Positions 7,831-15,754 of a stretch of DNA of 64,000 nt are shown here, piece by piece (the stretch's first letter is position 1; every line of letters starts with the position of its first letter). The notes under the pieces are model-generated. The model did no database searches. It was not told where the DNA came from and was given only the letters and a program-made list of their open reading frames with translations. The stretch spans positions 62,001-126,000 of the forward strand of contig NZ_CP022420.1 in assembly GCF_002222635.1 (NCBI RefSeq), written 5' to 3'. The stretch is from Pseudosulfitobacter pseudonitzschiae (GTDB lineage Bacteria > Pseudomonadota > Alphaproteobacteria > Rhodobacterales > Rhodobacteraceae). The position numbers and the translations under genes were made by a program.

Positions 7831-8152
7831 ATTATAAACCTCCGATTGGGGTGCCGAGATCATTCATGCCGGATAACAACATCGTTGAGCAGGATCACCG
7901 AGGCGTAAAACGGCGGATCAGGCCGATGTTGGGCTTCAAGTCATTCAGATCAGCAACTGCAACTTTGGACGGTATAGAAACGGCACACATGATCAGGAAA
8001 GGAGAGTTGGGAAGTGGTTGCCCCTTCGAGATCTATGCCAGTCTTGCCGCGTGACGCGCAACCGAGGAAGCGTCTTTCTTGGCCACACTGAACTTTGCGA
8101 CGGAACCCCCTCTGTGACTAGCGCGTCGATCCAATCTATCCGGGTAGGGTCG

Positions 8153-9019
8153 TCAGTCGGACTCAAGTAGAAACTTGAAAAGCCGGGCCGCTGGGCCGGT
8201 CTCGGCGCTTGATGTGATTTGCGCGATGAAAAACTGCTTTCTCAAAGGCATTCCTTCGAGCCTTGCTCGTGCCAGCGAGCCCGAAGCAATTTCGCCTCGC
8301 ACCGCCGTCTCCAGCACGATGGACGCGCCCAGACCGGCGGCCACGCTGCGCTTAACTGCCTCGGTCGAGCCCACATTGCCGATGGTGTCGACATCTTCTG
8401 CTTGGGGCCCTAGTGCTTCTGTCAGAAGGGTGCCGGTCCCGCTGCCGCGCTCGCCGCCCAGCATCTTGAGCGTCTTGAGTTCGGCAAAGCTGATCTCTTC
8501 GCGCGTGGCAAGTGGATGATCGCTTGGCAGGATGACGATCATTTCATCGCTGAGCCAAGGAGCCACCGTTACGGCGGGGTGGGAAATTGGCCACTCCATC
8601 GCGGCGATGTCGATCTCTTCGGCCAGCAACATCTGCGCAACGCGAGGGTTTGGGGCTGAGATGACCTCCCATCGCATCTGCGATGATGTCTGTTTGAGAA
8701 AGGATGCCAGCGCATCCGGCATGAAGTATGATGCGATGTTGCCGCTGCACCCGATCTTGAGCGACTCGGATAAAACGGCGGCCTGTGCCCTTTGAGTGGA
8801 TGTAAGAATCTGCTGTGCATGTGGCAGGAGTCGCAGCCCGGCGTCGGTCAGGCGGCTGCCGCTATGGCTGCGCTGGATCAAGGGCGCGCCTAAGTCCTCC
8901 TCCAATTTCTTGATATGTTGCGACAGGGTAGGCTGCGCGATGCCGATCCGGACGGCGGCAGTCTGGAAGCTGCCGAGTTCGGCCAGCGCGACGAAGCTTT
9001 TGAGAACAGTCGGGTTCAC
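8153..9019 (-). CDS. ptxE: LysR-family regulator, probable phosphite regulator (PtxE-like)
   Basis: 288 residues. N-terminal winged HTH (LKSFVALAELGSFQTAAVRIGIAQPTLSQHIKKLE), then a LysR effector-binding domain. Its start overlaps the ptxD stop by 4 bp (ATGA), so the two are co-transcribed. In characterised phosphite clusters a LysR gene (ptxE) follows ptxD, and the position here is the same. It probably binds the divergent ptxD/ptxA control region, where inverted CGCAATAT repeats are seen. The symbol is based on context; the ligand is unproven. Confidence 0.78.
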   Translation of the reverse strand: MNPTVLKSFVALAELGSFQTAAVRIGIAQPTLSQHIKKLEEDLGAPLIQRSHSGSRLTDAGLRLLPHAQQILTSTQRAQAAVLSESLKIGCSGNIASYFMPDALASFLKQTSSQMRWEVISAPNPRVAQMLLAEEIDIAAMEWPISHPAVTVAPWLSDEMIVILPSDHPLATREEISFAELKTLKMLGGERGSGTGTLLTEALGPQAEDVDTIGNVGSTEAVKRSVAAGLGASIVLETAVRGEIASGSLARARLEGMPLRKQFFIAQITSSAETGPAARLFKFLLESD

Positions 9020-10011
9020 GTCTCGAGCACCTCGGGATTGACGGCGTGGCGCGGCCGCTTGCCAGAAAGAAAGGCGATGATCTCATCGGCGGCCTCGGCT
9101 GCAATCTGGCGGCGCACCTCGCTGACTGCCGATCCGATATGCGGTGTCAGAACCGTTTGGTCACAGGCGAGGAGCGCTGGATGAACTTGCCTTGGCCGAT
9201 CCGGGCGATGCCAATCCTCCATCTCGAACGTGTCCGCGGCATAGCCGGCAAGGCGGCCTGTGTTCAGCGCCTCCACGACGGCGGCCTCATCCACCAACGA
9301 TCCGCGCGCGGGATTGACCAGATAAGTCCCTTGTTTCATCGCTGCTAGAAAAGATACATTCACGATGTGCTTGGTCTGGTCCGTCAATGGCAGCGCAAGG
9401 ATGATGAAGTCAGACAGGCGGGTGAGATCATCGAGCGGAGCGTACTGCGCATCGAGAGCTTTTTCCGTCGTGGGGTCGAGGCGATTTTCGTCGAAGTAGA
9501 TGCGCCGGCCTCGAAAACCCGAAAGGAGCCGCATTGTCTCGCGGCCCACTGCACCGCCGCCGATGATGCCCACGGTCGCGCCTTGCAGGCTGCCACCATA
9601 AAAATTGGGCCGCCACCCGGCGAACGTTCCTGACCGTAGATGCGCGTCTCCCGCACGCATGTTCCGTGCGAGCGCAATGCTGAGGCCAATGGCCAACTCG
9701 GCCGTCGGCTCGGTCAAAAGGTTCGGAACATAGGTCAACAGCACCCTGGCATCTGTGCAGGCCCGCTGATCAAGATTATCGAAGCCTTTCAATGCGCCGG
9801 CAATAATCTTCAATTTGGGGCAGGCGTCCAGAAATGGGCGGTCGACGCACTCGGTCATGAAGGCCATCAACGCCGATGCATCCGCGCAAGCCGCACGCAA
9901 TTCGTCGTCGGCGAGTGGATCGCGCCCCTCGCTGGTCACGACATCCCCGTGCGCTGAAAGGCGTGCCAGCGTCTCATCTTCGATCCAGTTGGGCACTACA
10001 ATTTTGACCAT
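9016..10011 (-). CDS. ptxD: Phosphite (phosphonate) dehydrogenase
   Basis: 331 residues, D-2-hydroxyacid dehydrogenase fold. It matches PtxD closely in its diagnostic stretches: MAFMTECVDRPFLDACP, GALKGFDNLD, VPNLLTEPTAELAIGL, the substrate loop GWRPNFYGG, and GYAADTFEMEDWHRPDRPR. The Rossmann motif is GGGAVG (151-156), with acidic DEN at 174-176 favouring NAD+. Catalytic Arg236 (NPARG), the acid in FEMED (263-265) and His291 (TPHIGSA) are all present. It oxidises phosphite to phosphate with NAD+ in the cytoplasm. It starts at ATG 10011, divergent from ptxABC, and is followed by the LysR gene. Confidence 0.94.
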   Translation of the reverse strand: MVKIVVPNWIEDETLARLSAHGDVVTSEGRDPLADDELRAACADASALMAFMTECVDRPFLDACPKLKIIAGALKGFDNLDQRACTDARVLLTYVPNLLTEPTAELAIGLSIALARNMRAGDAHLRSGTFAGWRPNFYGGSLQGATVGIIGGGAVGRETMRLLSGFRGRRIYFDENRLDPTTEKALDAQYAPLDDLTRLSDFIILALPLTDQTKHIVNVSFLAAMKQGTYLVNPARGSLVDEAAVVEALNTGRLAGYAADTFEMEDWHRPDRPRQVHPALLACDQTVLTPHIGSAVSEVRRQIAAEAADEIIAFLSGKRPRHAVNPEVLET

Positions 10012-10132
10012 TATCCAACATCCTTAGCTGCGATTTTCCAATCACTAACAGCAAGGAACATATATCGCAATATGTAATAAAACTGTCATATATATTGCGT
10101 ATCAAAGAACTAACAGAAGGAGAATCGGTGCG
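10012..10132. promoter_or_regulatory. Divergent ptxD / ptxA control region
   Basis: 121 AT-rich bases between the two divergent ptx units. CGCAATATG (10066-10074) and ATATTGCG (10092-10099) form an inverted pair, a plausible LysR operator. ACATAT at 10059-10064 and ATATGT at 10070-10075 form a second small palindrome. A Pho-box-like half site CTGTCAT lies at 10083-10089, but its partner half is poor. AAGGAG at 10117-10122 serves ptxA. Confidence 0.6.
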
Positions 10133-10912
10133 ATGGATGGGTCAATGAGTATTATGGGACGTGATATTCTGAGCGTCGACGATGTCGAAGTCGTGTACCC
10201 GAACGGCACACGCGCACTCAATAAGACCACCTGCCAATTCATGGACGGGGAAGTGACCGTCCTTCTTGGTCCGTCGGGCGCCGGTAAGTCTACGCTTCTT
10301 CGCACTCTCAACCTGCTGACCCAGCCAAGCGCAGGACATATCGTGACATCGGCGGGCCAGCAGTTGAAGTCGCGCCGCGATATCCGGTTTCATCGGCGCG
10401 ACACCGCCATGATCTTTCAGCAGCACCAACTGATCGGCCGCCTGAGCGCTCTGCGCAATGTCCTCATGGCGCGTCTCGGTCGCCATTCTGTCTGGAGCAG
10501 TTTGGCAGGCTTTTCGCGCGCCGAGAAACACCTTGCGCTGGAATCTCTCAGCCGCGTGGGCCTCTTTGACAAGGCGCTGACACGCTGTGACAGCCTTTCG
10601 GGTGGCCAGCAGCAGCGCGTCGGCATTGCGCGCGCGCTCACGCAGGAGCCAAAGCTGATCCTCGCGGACGAGCCTATCGCATCGCTCGATCCAGCATCTT
10701 CGGACCGGGTGATGAAAATCCTCCGCGACGTATGCCGCGAAGACCGAATTCCCGTCATTGTCAGCCTTCACCAACTCGATTTTGCCAAGGCCTATGCCGA
10801 TCGCATCATCGGCCTCTGTGATGGTGACATCGTTTTTGACGGACCGCCCTCGGCACTGGATAACGCCGCGCTGTCGCGCATCTACGGCGCGCCGGCCGAT
10901 ACGACCAACTGA
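10133..10912 (+). CDS. ptxA: Phosphite ABC transporter ATP-binding protein
   Basis: 259 residues, PhnC-type ATPase: Walker [10 protein letters not shown] near residue 46, Q-loop, signature LSGGQQQR, Walker B LILADEP, and the switch His in VSLHQLD. It powers import by PtxBC at the inner membrane. ATG 10133 has AAGGAG ten bases upstream. The downstream spacing to ptxB is 23 bp. The assignment to phosphite rather than phosphonate rests on the adjacent ptxD and on the order ATPase, binding protein, permease seen in ptxABCD loci. Confidence 0.9.
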   Translation: MDGSMSIMGRDILSVDDVEVVYPNGTRALNKTTCQFMDGEVTVLLGPSGAGKSTLLRTLNLLTQPSAGHIVTSAGQQLKSRRDIRFHRRDTAMIFQQHQLIGRLSALRNVLMARLGRHSVWSSLAGFSRAEKHLALESLSRVGLFDKALTRCDSLSGGQQQRVGIARALTQEPKLILADEPIASLDPASSDRVMKILRDVCREDRIPVIVSLHQLDFAKAYADRIIGLCDGDIVFDGPPSALDNAALSRIYGAPADTTN

Positions 10913-10935
10913 TCTTTCAACTCTTGGAGACTGCC

Positions 10936-11811
10936 ATGAAGAATATCGCAACTCTCACCGCCATGCTGCTGGCCTCAACAGCCGCATTCGCAGCAGGCGA
11001 TTATGATCCGGACACTTTGCGCGTCGCGCTGCTTCCTGATGAAAACGCCTCGACCGTGATCCAGGATAACAAGCCGCTGGCCGCGTATCTTGAAGAGAAG
11101 CTCGGCAAGGATATCGAACTGATCGTCACGACCGATTACTCTTCGATGATCGAGGCGATGCGCTTTGGCCGCGTGGATGTCGCGTATTTTGGGCCGGCCT
11201 CCTACACCATCGCCAAGGCCAAGATGGCGGATGGCGATCTGGACATCGAGCCGTTCGCCGCGCGCGTGACGGATGGAAGCACCACCTACCAGTCTGTCCT
11301 CATTGCCAATGTCGAAAGCGGTATCGACTCGATCGACGATATCGAAGGGTCGGGCATCGATGTGGCTTTTGGCGATCAGGCATCCACCTCGAGCCACTTC
11401 GCGCCGAAATACACGATGATGCTCGAAGGCGTGACGGAGGGCGATGACTATACCCAGAACTTCACGGGCGCGCACGACGCGGTGGCGCGCAACGTCGAGC
11501 TGGGCAATGCCGCTGTCGGCGGTCTGAGCCGTCCGATCTACGAGAGCCTGCTGGCCAAGGGGTCGGTTGATGCATCGAAGCTGATTGTCATCGGTTACTC
11601 CGCCGATATCCCACAATATCCTTGGGTTATGCGCACCGACATGACCGAGGCGCTTGAAGACTCAATCAAGGACGCCTTCCTGACGCTGGAGCCAGGGACC
11701 GACGCGGGCGATGCAGTCCTGACGCCGTTCAAGGCCGACGGGTTCGCAGCAATCACGGATGCCGACTACGACATCATCCGTGACATCCGCAAGAACCTGC
11801 AAGCCGACTGA
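10936..11811 (+). CDS. ptxB: Phosphite-binding periplasmic protein
   Basis: 291 residues of the PhnD/PtxB family. Signal peptide MKNIATLTAMLLASTAAFAA; then LRVALLPDENASTVIQDNKPLAAYLEEKLG; ligand-loop motifs YFGPASYTIAK, and FGDQASTSSHFAPKYTM, which supplies the Ser/Thr-rich oxyanion-binding turn. YSADIPQYPW near the C-terminus resembles PtxB proteins. A TTG at 10926 is in frame, but the ATG at 10936 has GGAG at proper distance. It captures phosphite for PtxAC. Confidence 0.9.
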   Translation: MKNIATLTAMLLASTAAFAAGDYDPDTLRVALLPDENASTVIQDNKPLAAYLEEKLGKDIELIVTTDYSSMIEAMRFGRVDVAYFGPASYTIAKAKMADGDLDIEPFAARVTDGSTTYQSVLIANVESGIDSIDDIEGSGIDVAFGDQASTSSHFAPKYTMMLEGVTEGDDYTQNFTGAHDAVARNVELGNAAVGGLSRPIYESLLAKGSVDASKLIVIGYSADIPQYPWVMRTDMTEALEDSIKDAFLTLEPGTDAGDAVLTPFKADGFAAITDADYDIIRDIRKNLQAD

Positions 11812-11835
11812 GAATGCCCGAACTAGGAGACCGCC

Positions 11836-12660
11836 ATGACCCGCCTCTTGACTGCCCAGCCTGCGCTGACCAACGCTGAAGATGTGCTGGCCGAGGACAG
11901 CAAGGGGCGGCGAAAGCTGCTCCTTCAAATCGCCGTAGTCGCCGCGATCGTCATTGTATCGCTATGGATGACCGGGATGCTAGATCGGAGCCGGTTGACC
12001 AGCGGCTTGCCGGCTATCGGTATCCTCGGCACTGAGATGTTCCCGCCGGATTTCGGCCGTTGGCGCGACTGGGTAGGACCCCTTGTCGAGACGCTGGCTA
12101 TGTCTATCGCCGGCACGGCGCTGGCGGTCGCTCTCTCTTTGCCACTGGGCTTCTTGGCCGCACGGAACACATCGCCCAACAAGGTTATCTACCAAGTCTC
12201 GCGGGTCGTCCTGAATACGCTTCGCTCGATCCCAGAATTGATCATGGGTATAATTTTCGTTGCAGCTGTAGGGTTTGGCATGTTGCCTGGTGTTTTGGCC
12301 CTTGGCCTCCATTCGGTTGGAATGGTCGGAAAATTCTTTGCGGAGGCCATCGAGCACGCGCATCCTGCACCGATTGAAGCGACCGAGGCGTCAGGAGCCA
12401 CGTCAATGCAAGTCATCCTGCATGGCGTCCTGCCTCAAGTCTTTCCGCAATTCGCAGATGTGAGCATGTATCGCTGGGAATATAATTTTCGAGCCTCGAC
12501 CGTCATGGGTATGGTTGGTGCAGGCGGTATCGGCACTGAGCTCGTCGGCTCGCTCCGCCTTCTGGACTACCCACAGGTGTCAGCGGTTTTGCTGGTCATC
12601 CTCGCCTGTGTGACCGTTGTGGATATACTCAGCAATATGCTCCGTGCGAAGTTCCGGTGA
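11836..12660 (+). CDS. ptxC: Phosphite ABC transporter permease
   Basis: 274 residues, PhnE-type permease with about six membrane helices and the BPD_transp EAA-like loop (EATEASGATSMQVILHGVLPQVFPQF). A GGAGA ribosome-binding site precedes ATG 11836. It forms the membrane channel for the PtxA/PtxB pair. It is last in the ptxABC unit and is followed by a hairpin at 12676-12707. Confidence 0.9.
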   Translation: MTRLLTAQPALTNAEDVLAEDSKGRRKLLLQIAVVAAIVIVSLWMTGMLDRSRLTSGLPAIGILGTEMFPPDFGRWRDWVGPLVETLAMSIAGTALAVALSLPLGFLAARNTSPNKVIYQVSRVVLNTLRSIPELIMGIIFVAAVGFGMLPGVLALGLHSVGMVGKFFAEAIEHAHPAPIEATEASGATSMQVILHGVLPQVFPQFADVSMYRWEYNFRASTVMGMVGAGGIGTELVGSLRLLDYPQVSAVLLVILACVTVVDILSNMLRAKFR

Positions 12661-12675
12661 TTTAAGCAGATGCCA

Positions 12676-12707
12676 AGGTGATTTGCTCGAACAATGAGCC
12701 ATCACCT
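12676..12707 (+). terminator. Probable terminator hairpin after ptxC
   Basis: AGGTGAT pairs with ATCACCT, and GCTC with GAGC, around a 7-base loop. A short T-rich tract follows only about 10 bases later (CAGTTTTCTTT), so efficiency is uncertain. Confidence 0.5.
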
Positions 12708-12731
12708 CAACGGTTCAGTTTTCTTTCATGC

Positions 12732-13740
12732 CAGCTTGTTGCATGGGTCAAAATATGGGTGCAGGCGCCCCTTTCCCCGAACGACTATGCGGCACGTTTG
12801 AAGACCGCATGACCGAGGCGGGTCATGCGGTTGAGGGTCTTTGTGGCGCCCGATCTGGGCTTCGACGAGGGCTCTGCGATTGTATCCCGTTGCTGACTAC
12901 CCTGCCATTCGGCCATGCTCGGCGATATGCTCTATGTGAGCGTTGCGCCCATCGCGTAGGCCGGGAACAGCGGTAATTAGTGGCGGGATGGTGATCTCGA
13001 CATCGGGTCAGAACTTTTGGGTCAAGCAATCGGAAACTACGGTGCCATCATAAGCGGCGTCCGCCAGAACGCGGGTCACCTGGCTTGCGATCCCCACGAT
13101 GAGGTCGGGCAAGGCGGTTTCGTCGCCGATCTGGTCTGTGGTCAACAGTGAGGCGACGATCTCACCGCTGTCCGGGTCATACCCGATGTGCAGTTGACGC
13201 CAGGATTTGCGGGTCTTTCACGTGCCATGCTTTTCGTCCTGCCAGCCCGAACCGCGATGGATCTTCAGGCCTGTGCTATCCACGATCAGCGTGGTGGGGC
13301 CACTGGATTGTGGCCTTTCGTCCACGACCGAGAGGTCAATCGCCCGCCGCGATAAGGTCGAGAAGTCTGGAACCGGCAACTCCACGCCCATCAGTCCAAG
13401 TAGCGACCGGACGAACTCTTGGGTCTGATGCAACGGCTGGTGAAAGATCAGCCCCCGCGTCAGACACGTCTCAATCGCGAAGTCCGAATATTTTGGCTGA
13501 CCACCGCGACCCTTTCGCTTCGGCGCTGACCATCGCCCGGCAGCCCCGGCCTCAAGCCAGATCGTAACGTCTCCGCGACGGCGCAGAGCCTCGTTGAAAT
13601 CCGACCAATTCGTCACCGTGTATTTCGCCTTGGAAAACTTATCGCGTCGACCAGCGTTGAATATATGCGGCATAGGGCGCTACCTTGAGGATATCAGAAC
13701 CGGCGTCTTCGCCAAAATCCGCGACCCATGCAACAAGCTG
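12732..13740 (-). mobile_element. Decayed IS5-family element
   Basis: About 1 kb between perfect 18-bp inverted repeats (CAGCTTGTTGCATGGGTC at 12732-12749, inverse at 13723-13740). It contains a broken transposase gene. The right end touches the stop codon of the neighbouring TIM-barrel gene at 13741, so that gene's tail may have been redefined by the insertion. No target duplication is recognised. Confidence 0.75.
12785..13673 (-). pseudogene. IS5-family transposase, degenerate
   Basis: The N-terminal half (TVTNWSDFNEALRRRGDVTIWLE, then PVPDFSTLSRRAIDL and LIVDSTGLKIH) matches the IS903-group DDE transposase found intact at 20157-21089. It ends at an in-frame TGA (13220-13218). The frame continues as KTRKSWRQLHIGYD to a second stop near 13013. 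The final C-terminal piece (GHAVFKRAA, stop 12787-12785) is one base out of phase. Two nonsense codons plus a frameshift make it non-functional. Confidence 0.8.
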
Positions 13741-14556
13741 TCAAATCACCACACCAAGATCACTCAGCGCGCGAAATCCCTTCGGAATGTCCGCATTATC
13801 ACGCAGTTCCAGCACGAGGTGCGGGTCGCTTTCGCAAGCAGCCAAGGCACGGAAGACAGCTGTCCATTCGATTTCCCCTTCCCCCGGGGCCCAGTGGCGG
13901 TCGGCATGGCCATCGACGTCTTGCAGGTGGACATGGGCAAGCTGCGCACCGGCATCAGTGATAAAGTCAGCGACGGGTGGGGCGCCAGACATGCGACGGG
14001 CTAACTGAGCGTGCCCGGTGTCGATGGAAAGTGCGATTGCTTGTGAGCCAAAGCCATCCACCATCGCGCGACGTGTTTCTGGGCGAACGTCCTGAATGTT
14101 TTCGATCACAAGAGTGATGCCCATGTTTTCGGCTGCGCGCACGACGGGGTCTAGAATTTGATGGATGCGGCCAATCTTGCTTTCGGCGTAGCCCGGAAAG
14201 CTGAAGAAGTTGTTCTGATACCAAGCCGTGTAAGGGGAATGCAGGACCATCTGGCGCGCGCCGATCCGATCCGCGGCCTCGAGAGCTTTGAGGAACCGCG
14301 CAGTAATGATCGGGCGCAGTTCCGAGTCTTTGTTGTCGATATCCAGACCTTCAAAGGGCCCATGAATGCCAAGGCGTCCAGTATGCCCATCAAGCGCCGT
14401 CTTGGCGGCGGCAATGCGATCGTCGAATCCGGTGGTTAGCGCGACATGGGACATGAAATCCTGTAGTTCGATATCGCGGGCGGCATCAAACAGCCAATCG
14501 CGGTGGTCTGCAATCTCAGATGTTTTCAGGCAGGCGCCTATTTTGAGCGGGGTCAT
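13741..14556 (-). CDS. Sugar phosphate isomerase/epimerase-like TIM-barrel protein
   Basis: 271 residues of the AP-endonuclease-2 / xylose-isomerase-like TIM-barrel superfamily. Strand motifs include LGIHGPFEGLDI, MVLHSPYT, LVIENIQDVRP (likely metal Glu), ALSIDTGHAQLA, LAHVHLQDVDGHADRHWAPGEGEI and LVLELRD. Such proteins bind a divalent metal and act on phosphosugars, polyols or phosphoester substrates; the actual reaction is not known. ATG 14556 lies 41 bp inside the MFS gene and gives the normal N-terminus MTPLKIGACL. It is last in the seven-gene operon, and its stop abuts the decayed IS, so a few terminal residues may not be native. Confidence 0.75.
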   Translation of the reverse strand: MTPLKIGACLKTSEIADHRDWLFDAARDIELQDFMSHVALTTGFDDRIAAAKTALDGHTGRLGIHGPFEGLDIDNKDSELRPIITARFLKALEAADRIGARQMVLHSPYTAWYQNNFFSFPGYAESKIGRIHQILDPVVRAAENMGITLVIENIQDVRPETRRAMVDGFGSQAIALSIDTGHAQLARRMSGAPPVADFITDAGAQLAHVHLQDVDGHADRHWAPGEGEIEWTAVFRALAACESDPHLVLELRDNADIPKGFRALSDLGVVI

Positions 14557-15754
14557 GTCTGTGGGTCCTTGGGTCGGGAATAAACATATAGGTAGCGATG
14601 GCACAGCAAAGACACAGGGCCATGACAGCAAAAGACCACCAGCCGCCGTAGGTTTGTGTGGTCCATGCAAAAGCAAAAGGGGCGGAGGCGTTGATCCCCA
14701 TTTGCACGAAGGAGATCCACCCCAGTCGTGCACCGTAACCTTTGGTACCGAATAGCGCCAAAGGCAGGGTACCGCGCGCGATGGTTTTGATCCCGTCGCC
14801 CATTCCGTAAAGTGCGGCCGCAAGCAGTAGTCCAGTTAACGTAAATCCGAAGATCAACAGGACGACAAAGCCAGAAAACATCAGGCCGAGGCTAAGCGCA
14901 TAGGTCACCAATGGGTACATGCTGCGACTGACCAACATCTCAAAAAACCGGCCCACGGTTTTGAACGGGCCGATGACGGCACCGGCGAAGGCTGCCATGG
15001 CTGCCGTATGGCCCAAGTCCTGAACATTGGTCACCCAAAGTGTCATAACAGCGCCCATCAGGTAGCCTGAAAAAACGAAAGAAACGACCATCCACAACAT
15101 TGCCTGCTTGCGCAGGTGCCCGGTCAGTTCGGGCCAGTCCGGCGCATTGTCAGGTTTGGGTGCATCGGCCTCGCGTTCAGGCCCGCGCAAGACAAAGAAG
15201 TGGATCGGTGTGCATATCAGCAAGGCACTGAAGCCGAGGATCACCCATGTTGTTTCCCAACCGTACCAATTAAACAGCGCGAGAGTCAGCGGCCAGAAAA
15301 TAGTCGAGGCGACCCCGCCAAACAGCGTGATGACAGAAATCGAGCGTTGCGGCGGAACGCCTAGATCCAGTCGCGCCACACTGGCAAAGGCTACATTATA
15401 CAGCACGAACATGCCCGCGCCTTCGGCCACCAGGATCAGCACAAATAACCCGATCCGCCCTTCAATTTGGCTCATCGCCATCAGCGCAAGGCTGGCCACG
15501 ATCGAGCCCAGTGTCATCACCCAGCGACCGCCACAGTGGTCCACCAGTTTTCCGGCAATGGGTGAGACCAGGCCGCCAAAGAAAAGGCCCAGCGACAGAA
15601 TACCGAATACCTCTGACAGGGTCAGTCCAAGATCCCTTGCCATTTCTGGTAAGAGCACCGCATAGGCGTACATCAACGTCCCGTACCCCATGATCTGGGT
15701 TACGCCGAGTCCAATGGCAGGAATATAATCGCGGTTCGGTCTTGGCAGGTTCAT
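14516..15754 (-). CDS. MFS transporter
   Basis: 412 residues with about 12 hydrophobic segments and the MFS loop 2-3 pattern GLVSPIAGKLVDHCGGRWVM. It resembles the oxalate/formate-antiporter-like and OFA-like branches in general form, but the substrate is not recognisable. Its ATG (15754) overlaps the phnM-like stop by 4 bp, so translation is coupled. In this operon it could import an organic substrate or export a product made by the methyltransferase and amidohydrolase. Confidence 0.8.
   Translation of the reverse strand: MNLPRPNRDYIPAIGLGVTQIMGYGTLMYAYAVLLPEMARDLGLTLSEVFGILSLGLFFGGLVSPIAGKLVDHCGGRWVMTLGSIVASLALMAMSQIEGRIGLFVLILVAEGAGMFVLYNVAFASVARLDLGVPPQRSISVITLFGGVASTIFWPLTLALFNWYGWETTWVILGFSALLICTPIHFFVLRGPEREADAPKPDNAPDWPELTGHLRKQAMLWMVVSFVFSGYLMGAVMTLWVTNVQDLGHTAAMAAFAGAVIGPFKTVGRFFEMLVSRSMYPLVTYALSLGLMFSGFVVLLIFGFTLTGLLLAAALYGMGDGIKTIARGTLPLALFGTKGYGARLGWISFVQMGINASAPFAFAWTTQTYGGWWSFAVMALCLCCAIATYMFIPDPRTHRHDPAQNRRLPENI

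Larger units (their letters stand above)
6352..7874 (-). mobile_element. IS110-family insertion sequence
   Basis: The element is placed by asking what must be removed to rejoin the IS6 transposase frame at KYL-NNIVEQDHR. That gives about 6352-7874, uncertain by two or three bases. There are no terminal inverted repeats, as expected for IS110. The transposase is leftward, with only 56 bp after its stop and about 249 bp of noncoding DNA before its start. That asymmetry is the IS110-group layout, with the guide RNA encoded upstream of the recombinase. Confidence 0.8.
5854..8054 (+). pseudogene. IS6-family transposase, nonsense codon plus IS110 insertion
   Basis: The N-terminal half runs from ATG 5854 (HTH, then the DDE core with WCLDETYVKVRGEW and CAIDKSGANTAGL) to an in-frame TGA at 6322. 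After that stop the frame continues IRVYRFKYL to 6351. It resumes at 7875 with NNIVEQDHRGVKRRIRPMLGFKSF and ends at 8052-8054. KYL joined to NNIVEQDHR restores the family motif, so the interruption is the IS110 element, and the TGA is a separate inactivating change. Confidence 0.85.
5788..8107 (+). mobile_element. IS6-family insertion sequence, split by an IS110 element
   Basis: The outer ends are GGTTCTGTCGCAAA (from 5788) and its near inverse TTTGCGACGGAACC (to 8107), the terminal repeats of IS6-family elements. Without the inserted IS110 the element would be about 800 bp, normal for IS6. The flanking octamers differ, so no target duplication remains. That is common where IS6 elements mediate rearrangements. 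Confidence 0.8.

Noticed and set aside
10142-10951. 269-codon minus-strand open frame opposite ptxA
   Set aside because: Shadow of ptxA; the ABC ATPase motifs are on the plus strand and this frame has no recognisable domain.
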